In this document: positions 1 to 8,593 of the stretch, in pieces
How positions within the stretch are numbered: the stretch's first letter is position 1
How the letters are laid out: each line of letters opens with the position of its first letter
NCBI RefSeq assembly: GCF_001999245.1
Contig: NZ_CP019630.1
Coordinates: 1,178,001 to 1,242,000, forward strand
Direction of reading: 5' to 3'
Source of the DNA: Roseibium algicola
GTDB taxonomy: Bacteria; Pseudomonadota; Alphaproteobacteria; Rhizobiales; Stappiaceae
Length of the DNA: 64,000 nt
The notes under the pieces: model-generated
What the model was told of the DNA's origin: nothing
The model's input: only the letters and a program-made list of their open reading frames with translations
The model's database searches: none
Program-made: the position numbers and the translations under genes

Positions 1-86
1 AGTTGCAACCGGGTCGAGGGCCATTATCCTTGCTGCCGTTTTGAGTTTTTTGGAAACACCTTTTCTATCTGACCGGGATTTCAGGC

Positions 87-1625
87 GTGTTGCGCAGTTT
101 CAAAGGTTCTCTCCGCGTGCTTGCCCTCGTGGCAGCCACCTTGTGTGTTGTCTCGACCGCCGACGCCGGGCTGTTGTCGCGGCTTGCGCGGGAAGCAGGC
201 GATGCTGCGGGGTCCGCAGGCAAGCATATCGACACGCCCAAGCATCTTCTCGATGAAGGCGCTTCCCTGGCAAAGCGGTTGCCCAAGGTCACTGGTGCTG
301 CATCCCTTGCCCTGATGCCGGCACCAGGCAACGCCTGGCAGCTTGTCACGCCTGACGGGAAAAGCCTTCAGCTCGCCTCCCTGCACGACTTGCCGAATGC
401 CCTGGATGATGCCGCCAGACAGACCCACCGGCCACTGGCGGGTGATCTCCCCGGCAAGGCTCCTGTGCCCGACGCCCTGCAACTTGCGCTTCGGGAAACC
501 GATTTTTTCAAGCTTCGCGACCAGCTTGACAGCCTGCCCCCCAAAGCCCGGGCGGTGATGGTGAGGCCAAATGGCAAGACCTACGACCTGAAGCCGATCA
601 GCACTTCAAATGGCACGCGGCTTGCGGTTGCGCTTTCTCCAGACGTCCTGATCAACCCGGCAACCGCAAGGGCGCTCGACGGAAACATCAGGTTCCTGTC
701 CCGGCCGGTTAAACGCGCGGATCTCAAGATGGCGCGGTTCAACAGCTCCGAAGCAGCCAATGCTTCAGGTCCCGGAGACATGATTGCCGATCTGAATGCC
801 GACATTCTGGCCTCCAGCCTGGCGAAGTACAAAAACAGGTCGCTGGTTGTCACCGGCCGCATCACCCCGCACCCGCAAACCGGTCGCCCTCAGCTCAGCG
901 TGCGTGACGGCAAGTCCGTGCGGGAAATCGACCTCGACGCATTTCAGAGGGCGGCTGAAAGCCAGCGGGTCAACCTGATGCTTGTGGAAAGCAAGTCACT
1001 GGTGCAGCCCGGCAAAAGCTGGTTTTCAAGAACAGCACTCGAAAAGCGCTTCGAGGCCGCGCAGTCGGCAATGACACAGGCGGAGCTGCTCAAGGCACTT
1101 TCGCCTCCGAACAGCACGACACTGATCCACGCTGCCGATGAACGAAACTTCCGCCTTGTTACCGCAAGCCGTTTCAGCCCGGAGGCGACCCCCGTAACGA
1201 CCTCGCCTCAGGTGTCTGCCACTGCCGGAGACGACTATACGCTCGCAGGCTGGTTGCTGGACGCAAGCTTGCGCACAAGTGTCAGGACCATTCACCGCAA
1301 TGGCGAGGACCCCGAGCACACGGAAGAAATCGAAAGCCGCTGGATACCCTGGATATCAAATTTCGACCTGATCCTGCTCTCGGTCCTTTCCGTCGTAACG
1401 CTGTTCATGAGCTGGTATCTCTGGCGCTGGTGGAACCGCTTCTGGCGCTTCGTGCTGGGGAACTGGGCTGCCGCCGATGCTCCCTCTTTGCCGCTCAAGC
1501 TCGTGAAGATCGTCTTCTTCCTGCCGTTTGCACTGATCATGCTGGTTCCGGCGATGATCTGGCTCTTTATCGGCGACTGGGTGAGATTTCTTACATGGCC
1601 GCTCCGAAAAGCATTCGGACGTTAA
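87..1625 (+). CDS. Exported, C-terminally membrane-anchored protein of unknown function
   Basis: The 512-residue product begins at a GTG, with a TTG directly after it as an alternative start. Residues 1-27 look like a Sec signal peptide (hydrophobic core LALVAATLCVV, then TADA). A long polar region of about 400 residues follows, with no motif I recognise. Two strong hydrophobic helices lie at about 426-447 and 474-498 and are flanked by Trp/Arg-rich segments, so the bulk of the protein should be periplasmic and tethered by its C-terminus. The stop is about 100 bases before the antiporter ATG in the same direction, so the two may be co-transcribed. Function unknown. Confidence 0.8.
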   Translation: MLRSFKGSLRVLALVAATLCVVSTADAGLLSRLAREAGDAAGSAGKHIDTPKHLLDEGASLAKRLPKVTGAASLALMPAPGNAWQLVTPDGKSLQLASLHDLPNALDDAARQTHRPLAGDLPGKAPVPDALQLALRETDFFKLRDQLDSLPPKARAVMVRPNGKTYDLKPISTSNGTRLAVALSPDVLINPATARALDGNIRFLSRPVKRADLKMARFNSSEAANASGPGDMIADLNADILASSLAKYKNRSLVVTGRITPHPQTGRPQLSVRDGKSVREIDLDAFQRAAESQRVNLMLVESKSLVQPGKSWFSRTALEKRFEAAQSAMTQAELLKALSPPNSTTLIHAADERNFRLVTASRFSPEATPVTTSPQVSATAGDDYTLAGWLLDASLRTSVRTIHRNGEDPEHTEEIESRWIPWISNFDLILLSVLSVVTLFMSWYLWRWWNRFWRFVLGNWAAADAPSLPLKLVKIVFFLPFALIMLVPAMIWLFIGDWVRFLTWPLRKAFGR

Positions 1626-1721
1626 CGCATTTGCGCGTATTCCTGTGCCCTATTGCCCGTGGCGGCAATAATTTTGGATGGCCAATTTGAAATTGCCGCA
1701 ATCGCGGTGCACCATAACGAC

Positions 1722-4700
1722 ATGGAAACTCCATTAATTACAGGCGCTTTCGCGCTGCTCCTGATTACGATTTCCCTGCTGCAGCCCCTTGCCAGACGGC
1801 TTGGGCTGGCCCCCAGCGTTTTGCTGGCAACGGTCGGCACCATGATCGGCATTCTGGCGATCTATCTGCGCTACACTGCCGAAACGAATGCCTTCAACGC
1901 TATTGCGGACGTCTTCATCAATCCCCCGCTGGATTCGGAGATGATCCTCTACATTTTTCTGCCCATCCTTCTGTTTCAAACCGCCCTCACCCTGGAAGTT
2001 CGACGGATCGTCGAGGACATTGCCCCGATCCTGCTGATGGCGGTTGTCGCCGTCTTCGTCGCAACAGCCTTTATCGGCTTTGCCCTCTATCCGCTGGCAA
2101 CGCTGTTTTCGCTCACCGACATCACGTTGATCGCCTGCCTGCTGCTGGGCTCGATTGTCGCCACGACGGACCCGGTTGCCGTTGTCGCCATCTTCCGGGA
2201 CATTGGCGCGCCCGCGCGGCTCGGCCGCATCGTGGAAGGCGAGAGCCTGCTGAACGATGCTGCCGCCATCGTGATCTTCGTCATCCTGCTGCACATGCTG
2301 GCCGGTCACGAGACCATGACCGTCGGCGAAGCCGCCATTGCCTTCTGCCGCTCTTTCGCCGGTGGCATCATCGTAGGTGCGCTGCTTGGCCGGATCGCGG
2401 TTTCCCTTCTGCCGATCATGCGCGACATTCCGCTGGCACAGGTGACCCTGAGCCTGGCACTGCCCTACGGCACCTATGTGCTGAGCGACCAGTTCGTTGA
2501 TGTTTCCGCCGTTGTTGCCGTCGTCTGTGCGGGCACTGTGTTCAACCTTTACGGCCCGGCCCGCATTCAGCCGGCCAGCTGGCAATTTCTCCATGCGGTC
2601 TGGGAGCAGATCTCCTTCTGGGCTGCTTCGCTCATCTTCCTCCTGTCCGCCATCCTGATCCCGCGTTTCGTGGAAGGCTTCACGCCTGTCGACATCCTGT
2701 TGCTGTTCGTCGTCATCGTCGCCGCATTGGCCGCCCGTGCGGTCGTCATCTTCGGACTGCTGCCGGTGCTCAGCGTTTTCCGGATGGGACAGGCGGTCAA
2801 CGACCGCTACAAGACGGTGATCCTGTGGGGCGGCATGCGCGGCGCCGTCACGCTGACACTGGCGCTCAGCGTGTCCGAGCATGCGATGCTCTCGGACGAA
2901 GTGTCGGTCTTCGTCACCAAACTGGCGACGGGCTTCGTCCTGTTTACGCTGCTGGTTTACGGCACCAGTCTGAAGCCGCTGATCCGGCTGCTCGGTCTCG
3001 ACAAGCTGAATGCCCGCGACGAGGCCTTGCGAACACAGTTCCTGGCCCTGGCTTTGTCAGACGTCCGGCACGAGCTGGAAACCGCCGCCCGCAACTATCA
3101 CATTGCACCGCGCGTCACGGACGATGTGCTGAAAGACTACGAGAGCCGTGCGGAAGCCGCAGCTGCGGAAACCAACAAGCTGGAAGAACTGAAGGACTGG
3201 GACCGCGTCCGCATTGGCCTGATCGCCCTGGCCGACCGGGAACAGCAGCTCGTGCTGGAGCATTTCCACGAAAAGACCATCTCCGGACGGTCTGTTTCGC
3301 GGTTCCTGGCCCTGACCGGACGTACCGGCGACCTGACACGAAGCGACGGCCGGTCCGGCTATAATCAGGCTGCGCGTCAACCATTGAAATTCGGCCTCGG
3401 CTTCCGCCTCGCCCAGACACTGCAGCGGCGGCTCAGGATTGCCCGGCCATTGGCAATCCGTCTTGCCGACCGGTTCGAATTCCTGCTGGTCTACCGGATC
3501 CTTGCCGACGAACTGGTCGACTTCAACAACAAGCGGATACGCCCCCTGCTCGGCGACCGTGTTGCCGACATTCTGCAGGACACCCTGGCGATCCGGCAGG
3601 ACGAGACCCTTGCAGCCATCGATGCCCTGCGCCTGCAGTATCCGGATTACGCCGACGCCCTGGAAGGGCAGTTCCTGCGCAAGGCCGGCGTCCGGCTGGA
3701 AGAAACCGCCTATGACGAAGCCAAGGAGCAGATGCTGATCGGCACCGAACTGCATCGCGACCTTCTGCGGGATGTCGAGCGGACCCGAAAAGCCTGTCAC
3801 ACGCGGCCTAAACTCGATCTTGGCCTGAAGACCCGCGAACTCGTCAGCGCGCATCCGCTGTTTGCGGACCTCACCCGCAAGCAGCAAAAGGCCATTCGCC
3901 GGATGATGCGGCCGCAATTCGCGACGCCGGGCGAGAAACTGATCCGCAAGGGCGACCGCGGTGATGCTGCCTATTTCATTGCGTCCGGCGCAGTGGAAGT
4001 GCGTGCACCCAGCCACAACATCCGTCTTGGCCGCGGTGACGTGTTTGGTGAAATCGCGCTGATGACCGGCGGCCGCCGCAGCGCGGATGTCGTCGCACTC
4101 GGGTATTGCCAGTTGCTCAGCCTCAGGGCGCAGGACTTCAAGGCGCTGCTGGCCGAAAACGAGGACTTGCGCAACCACGTCGCCATGCTGACCAAACGGC
4201 GTCAGCTGATGAACCTGGACGACGGCGAAACGGAAATGGAAGATCCTGTCTTTCCCATTTTCACCGAGATCAGAACCAGCAACCAGACCGGCGAGGAGCT
4301 GTCCCCGGAGACCGTTCTTGCGGAGCCTGATGCAGGAGAAACAGAAACCGAAATTCTCACCTTCGATGAGGCGGACGCGCAGAATGACCCTTCGCTCATG
4401 GAGAAGTTGAGCGCGGCGGATACCGTCACTGCAACGCCTGAAGAGCCCTCTCTGTCGGACAAGAACAAAGACAGCCACGCCGCAGAAGACGAAGAAGTAC
4501 AGGAAGTCGCCAAGAGCGACGCCGGCTCTTCCGATGCGGAACCGGAACAGGCTGGCACTGAAGGCACGCAGCCACACTCGAAAGGCTTCGAAGCTTCTGC
4601 AGCGGACGCATCAACGCCGGACCAGGGCAAGTCGGAAGCAACTGAAGAGGCCACCGCCACGAGCGAGCCTGAGGAAACTCGAAAGCCGAAGACCAAGACC

Positions 4701-4733
4701 AAGACCAAGACCAAGACCCGCGAGACGGCATAG
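1722..4733 (+). CDS. CPA1-type Na+/H+ antiporter with C-terminal cyclic-nucleotide-binding domain
   Basis: About 1003 residues from the ATG at 1722; an in-frame TTG lies further upstream at 1653 but adds only a poor N-terminus. Residues 1-410 are a multi-helix NhaP-like transporter with the family's TDPVAVVAI motif (about 149) and GESLLNDAAAIV (about 173), which carry the ion-binding Asp residues. A long cytosolic region follows. A cNMP-binding fold sits at about 705-830 with FGEIALMTGGRRSADV, the phosphate-binding cassette including its Arg. The last 180 residues are acidic and low-complexity and end in a Lys-Thr repeat. Expected role: cation/proton exchange for pH and Na+ homeostasis, gated by cAMP or cGMP. 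This architecture is known in other Proteobacteria; the long acidic tail is unusual. Confidence 0.9.
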   Translation: METPLITGAFALLLITISLLQPLARRLGLAPSVLLATVGTMIGILAIYLRYTAETNAFNAIADVFINPPLDSEMILYIFLPILLFQTALTLEVRRIVEDIAPILLMAVVAVFVATAFIGFALYPLATLFSLTDITLIACLLLGSIVATTDPVAVVAIFRDIGAPARLGRIVEGESLLNDAAAIVIFVILLHMLAGHETMTVGEAAIAFCRSFAGGIIVGALLGRIAVSLLPIMRDIPLAQVTLSLALPYGTYVLSDQFVDVSAVVAVVCAGTVFNLYGPARIQPASWQFLHAVWEQISFWAASLIFLLSAILIPRFVEGFTPVDILLLFVVIVAALAARAVVIFGLLPVLSVFRMGQAVNDRYKTVILWGGMRGAVTLTLALSVSEHAMLSDEVSVFVTKLATGFVLFTLLVYGTSLKPLIRLLGLDKLNARDEALRTQFLALALSDVRHELETAARNYHIAPRVTDDVLKDYESRAEAAAAETNKLEELKDWDRVRIGLIALADREQQLVLEHFHEKTISGRSVSRFLALTGRTGDLTRSDGRSGYNQAARQPLKFGLGFRLAQTLQRRLRIARPLAIRLADRFEFLLVYRILADELVDFNNKRIRPLLGDRVADILQDTLAIRQDETLAAIDALRLQYPDYADALEGQFLRKAGVRLEETAYDEAKEQMLIGTELHRDLLRDVERTRKACHTRPKLDLGLKTRELVSAHPLFADLTRKQQKAIRRMMRPQFATPGEKLIRKGDRGDAAYFIASGAVEVRAPSHNIRLGRGDVFGEIALMTGGRRSADVVALGYCQLLSLRAQDFKALLAENEDLRNHVAMLTKRRQLMNLDDGETEMEDPVFPIFTEIRTSNQTGEELSPETVLAEPDAGETETEILTFDEADAQNDPSLMEKLSAADTVTATPEEPSLSDKNKDSHAAEDEEVQEVAKSDAGSSDAEPEQAGTEGTQPHSKGFEASAADASTPDQGKSEATEEATATSEPEETRKPKTKTKTKTKTRETA
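4689..4718 (+). repeat. AAGACC hexanucleotide microsatellite (5 copies)
   Basis: Five perfect tandem copies of AAGACC lie inside the antiporter gene just before its stop codon and encode (Lys-Thr)5. Because the unit is two codons, slippage would change tail length without shifting frame. Confidence 0.95.
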
Positions 4734-4751
4734 GCCTCTGATCGGAATACA

Positions 4752-4782
4752 ATCGCCGCAGCGGACGTTCCCCTGCGGCGAT
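4752..4782. terminator. Bidirectional hairpin between convergent genes
   Basis: A perfect 10-bp stem (ATCGCCGCAG / CTGCGGCGAT) with an 11-base loop sits between the antiporter stop and the MscS stop on the other strand. There is no clear T-run on either side, so its role as an intrinsic terminator is inferred from position and stem strength. Confidence 0.55.
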
Positions 4783-4793
4783 GGTACGCCGTA

Positions 4794-5600
4794 TTATCCA
4801 GCTTTCTGAATTTCGACCGAATGCGGATAGGGAATGGAGATGCCACCGGCATCAAACGCTTCCTTGACCGACTTCAGCATGTGGAACTTCAGTTCCCAGT
4901 AGTTTCCGGCATCACACCACAGCCTGACGCCAAGATCGACCGAACTGTCTCCCAGATTGGTCAACCGGACCCAGGGCTCCGGATCCTTGTGAACGCGTTC
5001 GTCCGTGTTGGCGACATCGAGAATGATCTGCACCGCCTTGTCGATATCGTCGCCATAGTCGATGCCGAAGGTCAGATCGAGACGCCGGGTGGAATGCGCC
5101 GAGAAATTGGTGATGACCGTGCCCCAGGCCTTGCCGTTCGGCATGATGATCTGAACGTTGTCCGGCGTCACAAGCTCGGTGACGAAGATGTTGAGATCCT
5201 TCACCGTTCCGGACGTTCCGCCGATATCAACATATTGGCCCATCTTGTAGGGCCGGAAGATGATCAGCATCACGCCTGCCGCGATGTCGCTCAATGTTCC
5301 CTGCAACGCCAGGCCGATGGCCAGTGTACCGGCGCCCAGCACGGCAACAAGACTGGTGGCCTGAATGCCGAAGAGCTGCAGAACCGCGATAACCGTGATG
5401 AGCAGGATGAGCCAGCGAACGATGGATGCGGCAAAGCTGCCGATCGTGTCGTCGATGCGCGGGTGAGCCACGATCCTGCTCTTGACGATGCTCGACAGGA
5501 AACCGGCCAGAAACCAGCCGATCACCAGAACGATGATGGCTTTCACTGCGTTGATGATCAGTGGCGTATAGACACTCACCTGGTCGATTGCGCTTTCCAT
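4794..5600 (-). CDS. Small-conductance mechanosensitive channel, MscS family
   Basis: 268 residues, the usual length for short MscS proteins. Three hydrophobic N-terminal helices are visible. The third contains the Gly/Ala-rich pore helix (VAVLGAGTLAIGLALQG, about 85-101), followed by the conserved beta domain (FRPYKMGQYVDIGG, GTV, VTPDNVQIIMPNG) and a C-terminal alpha/beta domain. It releases solutes when membrane tension rises after hypo-osmotic shock. GGAGGG lies 6 bases before the ATG. It converges on the antiporter gene, so two envelope ion-handling genes sit tail to tail. Assignment to the family is firm; the specific paralogue is not resolved. Confidence 0.93.
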   Translation of the reverse strand: MESAIDQVSVYTPLIINAVKAIIVLVIGWFLAGFLSSIVKSRIVAHPRIDDTIGSFAASIVRWLILLITVIAVLQLFGIQATSLVAVLGAGTLAIGLALQGTLSDIAAGVMLIIFRPYKMGQYVDIGGTSGTVKDLNIFVTELVTPDNVQIIMPNGKAWGTVITNFSAHSTRRLDLTFGIDYGDDIDKAVQIILDVANTDERVHKDPEPWVRLTNLGDSSVDLGVRLWCDAGNYWELKFHMLKSVKEAFDAGGISIPYPHSVEIQKAG

Positions 5601-5696
5601 GAAGTCCCTCCGTTCCCGTACAATCTCTTGAATACGTGGAAGTACTAACAGCAGATTTGGGCACTGGCCAGCAATGCACCCTGAGATTGCTGTAAC

Positions 5697-7244
5697 TTAC
5701 CGGAATATTGCCGGGGAGCCAGCTTCATCGGCTGAACCGGCAAGCCAATCCTCGAGAAACTGTGCCATTTCCTCGTTGCCGCATCCGCTGATGTAGCGCG
5801 GATCAAGCAAGCTGCCGGCTTCAAGCAGCAGACGTGCACAGGCAATATGATCGGCTTCACGGCGTTTCGGGGCAAATTCCGAACCGTGGACGACCGTGTC
5901 GAGAGCATCGCCGCCAAAGCGGTTCTTGTGGGTAAGATCCGGTCCAAGCGAGAGGAAATAGGCCATTTCATCCGCAAGGCCGTTCCAGCCTGCCACCTGC
6001 AATGGTGGCAACCCCATGTCGTCGGGCTCATTCGGGTCCAGTCCGGCCGCAATCAGCGCCTTCATGTGTTCCAGCTTGCCTGGAATGAAGGCGAGCCGCG
6101 TCAGCAGGCTTTTGTCTTCCTTGCTCAGACGCGCAATATCGAGACTACCCGGATTTGTCTTTCCCTCGGCGCAGGCGGCCAGAACCTGTTCGTTCCGGTC
6201 CAGCTTGTGCGCATGACCTTTCTCCACCAGGTATTTGGCGACCGGCAGATTGCCGTAAATCAACGCCATGGCGTATCCGGTATGGCCGTCCCAAACCGCG
6301 TCTGGATCGGCGCCATGGGCAAGCAACAGCTCGACAACCTTCACCGAGCCACCGCGCCGGGCTGCCTGATGCAGGGAGGGAATCGTGTTCATGGGCTGGC
6401 CGCTCGGATGATCCGGTACGGTGATGTTCGGATCGGCTCCGGCTTCCAGAAGCAGACGGACCTTTATTTCATCATCAAAGTCGAGTGCGCGCGGCAAGGC
6501 ATTGGTCCCATCCGGCTGCGCGCCACGCTTCAGGAGGAGTTCGAGCGCACGCGGATGCTCAAGCTCGGTGGCGTGGTAGAGGCTTTCGTTGTCGTTGGGA
6601 CTGGCTCCCTGGTCCAGCAACCAACGGCCAAGTTCGAAATTATCCGCGTGACACAACGCGCCATAGAGTGCGGACAGCATGTGTTTGTCGCCCGGCCTTT
6701 CCGGGTAACCGTCATTCACATCCGCTCCGTTGGCGACCAGCAGTTCGGCAATGGCAATCATGTCTGCCGCCCGTTCCGGACGCCGATGTATTTCCTTGGA
6801 AAAAGCCAGATGCAGGATCGGTGAGCGCACACCCACCAGGCGCGTGGCGGCTGCAGCGTCCGCTGCCACCACCGCGCGAACGGCGTCGAGGTCGTACAGG
6901 GCAACCTGAAGACCGAAATTGTCGTCCTTCAGCGTCGGGTCATCGGCAAGCAGTTTTTCCGTAACCCAATGTTGGCCGAAATAGAGCGCCTGTTTCAAAC
7001 GCTCTGCCCGCTCTTCCCTGCTCAGGGATGCTGCTTCGAGGGTGAATTTCAGCTTCGGCCAGCTGTCATGACCGGCTTCACGGGCAATCACATGAAGAAA
7101 ATCCGCGTGGCGAAGGGGCTTTGCCGGGTCTATGTGGGCGGATACACGGTCAGTGGCTCCCGCCTCGCCTTTCAGAAAGGCTTTTCTGAGACGGCGTGCG
7201 GATTTCTTGAAGTCGTCGAGGGAAGTTGCAGGTCCTGCGGACAT
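5697..7244 (-). CDS. Ankyrin-repeat protein
   Basis: The 515-residue product starts at the ATG at 7244, chosen because AGGAG lies 7 bases upstream; a longer in-frame reading to 7310 lacks a good ribosome site. The N-terminal 100 residues (SLDDFKKSARRLRKAFLKGE ... HADFLHVIAREAGHDSWPKLK) match the short helical head often found on bacterial ankyrin proteins of this type. Repeated ankyrin signatures follow (ALELLLKRGAQPD, VRLLLEAGADPN, VVELLLAHGADPD, MKALIAAGLDPN). No signal peptide is seen, so it is probably a cytosolic protein-binding scaffold. Partners are unknown. Confidence 0.88.
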   Translation of the reverse strand: MSAGPATSLDDFKKSARRLRKAFLKGEAGATDRVSAHIDPAKPLRHADFLHVIAREAGHDSWPKLKFTLEAASLSREERAERLKQALYFGQHWVTEKLLADDPTLKDDNFGLQVALYDLDAVRAVVAADAAAATRLVGVRSPILHLAFSKEIHRRPERAADMIAIAELLVANGADVNDGYPERPGDKHMLSALYGALCHADNFELGRWLLDQGASPNDNESLYHATELEHPRALELLLKRGAQPDGTNALPRALDFDDEIKVRLLLEAGADPNITVPDHPSGQPMNTIPSLHQAARRGGSVKVVELLLAHGADPDAVWDGHTGYAMALIYGNLPVAKYLVEKGHAHKLDRNEQVLAACAEGKTNPGSLDIARLSKEDKSLLTRLAFIPGKLEHMKALIAAGLDPNEPDDMGLPPLQVAGWNGLADEMAYFLSLGPDLTHKNRFGGDALDTVVHGSEFAPKRREADHIACARLLLEAGSLLDPRYISGCGNEEMAQFLEDWLAGSADEAGSPAIFR

Positions 7245-7414
7245 GGCTTTTCTCCTGTGTCGAAAGCCCGGGCGATCCGCTGGTGTCGGGCGCAGGTGAA
7301 AAACCGGCATATGTCGTCAGAAGTCAGGGTGCTTTCGCTTTCCGCGGATCCGGCAGCCGCCCTCGTCGGCAACGCCAAATTGCATGAGGACACAACGGAT
7401 TGCAACCCCGGAGG

Positions 7415-7825
7415 TCAGTCCGGACCGTTCTCCCTCTCGAACCGTTCTCGAGCCGAGGAGACAGCGGCTTCGTTCTCGATCGCCCAGTTGGTGAGCGCTT
7501 TCAGCGGCACCAGAAGCGTCCTGCCGAGCGGCGTCAGCGAATAGTCGACACGCGGGGGAATGCTGGGGGTCACGACGCGGTTGACTAGGCCGTCCTTTTC
7601 AAGTTCCCGCAAGGTCGCTGTCAGGGATTTCTGGGTCACGCCGCCAATCGACCGCTTGAGATCGGAAAACCGGCGCGGTTCATACTCAAGATGGGCAACC
7701 ACCAGGCTGCACCATTTGCTGCCGACAGTTTGCAGCAGTCTTCGTACCGGCACGCAGCGCGGATCCTCGTGGTGCGGCAGCTGTTCTCGCGGCAGCTCTT
7801 CGACGGGTTTCGCCAGCGGTTTCAT
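7415..7825 (-). CDS. HxlR-family (winged-helix) transcriptional regulator
   Basis: 136 residues from the ATG at 7825, which has GAGG 8 bases upstream; an upstream TTG at 7846 is less likely. The core CVPVRRLLQTVGSKW...EPRRFSDLKRSIGGVTQKSLTATLRELEKDGLVNR is a classic HxlR winged helix, including the N-terminal Cys that acts as a redox sensor in some family members. The gene is divergent from an FMN reductase with 135 bases between the starts. In known HxlR systems such regulators repress a neighbouring oxidoreductase until an electrophile or oxidant modifies the Cys; control of the reductase here is inferred from that arrangement and from the operator-like repeats between them. Confidence 0.92.
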   Translation of the reverse strand: MKPLAKPVEELPREQLPHHEDPRCVPVRRLLQTVGSKWCSLVVAHLEYEPRRFSDLKRSIGGVTQKSLTATLRELEKDGLVNRVVTPSIPPRVDYSLTPLGRTLLVPLKALTNWAIENEAAVSSARERFERENGPD

Positions 7826-7886
7826 CAAGGATACCTCGGTTTCCAAAAAGTGCCGTCTTGCGGCCGGCTCAGTCTTACATCATTTC

Positions 7887-7927
7887 ATACCAGTATCCAA
7901 CGTATACCGAAGTATCGTCTGGATACT
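7887..7927. promoter_or_regulatory. Array of GTATC/GATAC half-sites in the HxlR-reductase divergent promoter
   Basis: AGTATCC (7892-7898) and GGATACT (7921-7927) form a perfect 7-bp inverted repeat. Between them lie GTATAC (7902-7907) and GTATC (7912-7916), so half-sites recur about every 9-10 bases, roughly one helical turn. Position between the divergent regulator and its likely target makes this the probable HxlR operator. Confidence 0.6.
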
Positions 7928-7960
7928 CCTCCCAAGCTTTTGTTTCTTAAGGAATTCATC

Positions 7961-8527
7961 ATGTCGCTGAAACTGAAGATCATCTCCGGGTCGACCCGGC
8001 CTGGCCGCGTCGGGCCGACGATCGCGAAATGGGCAGCCAGTGCCGCCGAAGCGCATGGCGGCTTCGAGGTGGAAAGCATCGATCTCGCCGACATCAACCT
8101 GCCGCTTCTGGACGAGCCGGCGCATCCGGCTGCCCAGCAATACACCCACGACCACACCAAGCGCTGGAGCAGCATCGTCGCCGACGCCGACGCGTTCCTG
8201 TTCCTGACCCCGGAATACGACTATTTCGTGCCGGCATCGCTGGTGAATGCCGTGCAGGTGCTTTACCGCGAATGGAACTACAAGCCGGCCGGCATCATCA
8301 GCTACGGCGGGATTTCCGGTGGCCTGCGCGCGTCGCAGACGCTGCGCGAGCTGCTTGGCAACGTCAACGTGATGGCTCTGCCGCAGGTGGTTCCGGTTCC
8401 CTTCTTCCCGGAATTCATCAACGACGAAAGCGTCTTCACGCCGAATGACAAGATGAGTGAAGGCGCCACGCAGCTTCTGGGCGAGCTGACCAAATGGGCG
8501 ACCGCCCTGAAAACCATGCGCGGTTAA
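7961..8527 (+). CDS. NADPH-dependent FMN reductase family protein
   Basis: 188 residues from the ATG at 7961, with AAGGAA upstream; the open frame extends much further 5' but that part lies across the promoter and the regulator gene. The N-terminus LKIISGSTRPGRVG is the phosphate-binding loop for FMN, TPEYDYFVPASLVNA is the family's second flavin loop, and SYGGISGGLRASQTLRELL the third. It reduces flavin, and probably quinones or azo compounds, with NAD(P)H as a homodimeric flavodoxin-fold enzyme. The divergent HxlR gene suggests induction by electrophilic or quinone stress, as for YodB- and QorR-type systems. Confidence 0.93.
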   Translation: MSLKLKIISGSTRPGRVGPTIAKWAASAAEAHGGFEVESIDLADINLPLLDEPAHPAAQQYTHDHTKRWSSIVADADAFLFLTPEYDYFVPASLVNAVQVLYREWNYKPAGIISYGGISGGLRASQTLRELLGNVNVMALPQVVPVPFFPEFINDESVFTPNDKMSEGATQLLGELTKWATALKTMRG

Positions 8528-8534
8528 ATGACAA

Positions 8535-8560
8535 GGCCGCCGGATGTCGATCCGGCGGCC
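8535..8560. terminator. Hairpin between convergent genes
   Basis: A perfect 11-bp stem, GGCCGCCGGAT / ATCCGGCGGCC, with a 4-base GTCG loop lies between the reductase stop and the SDR stop. No long T-run follows on either strand. It probably serves both genes as a transcription end. Confidence 0.6.
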
Positions 8561-8593
8561 CCTAGATCTTCTGACACTCTTGCAGACCAGGTT

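Noticed and set aside
1734..2882. Long open frame on the minus strand inside the antiporter gene; similar ones lie opposite tsaC (12320-13462), dxs (18149-19462) and the arylsulfatase (51713-53347).
   Set aside because: They are antisense to clearly conserved proteins. Their residue make-up (His/Asp/Gln/Arg-rich, no hydrophobic core) is typical of mirror frames in GC-rich coding DNA.
7691..7960. N-terminal extension of the FMN reductase frame.
   Set aside because: It would overlap the HxlR gene and its operator; the conserved fold begins at the ATG at 7961, which has a proper ribosome site.
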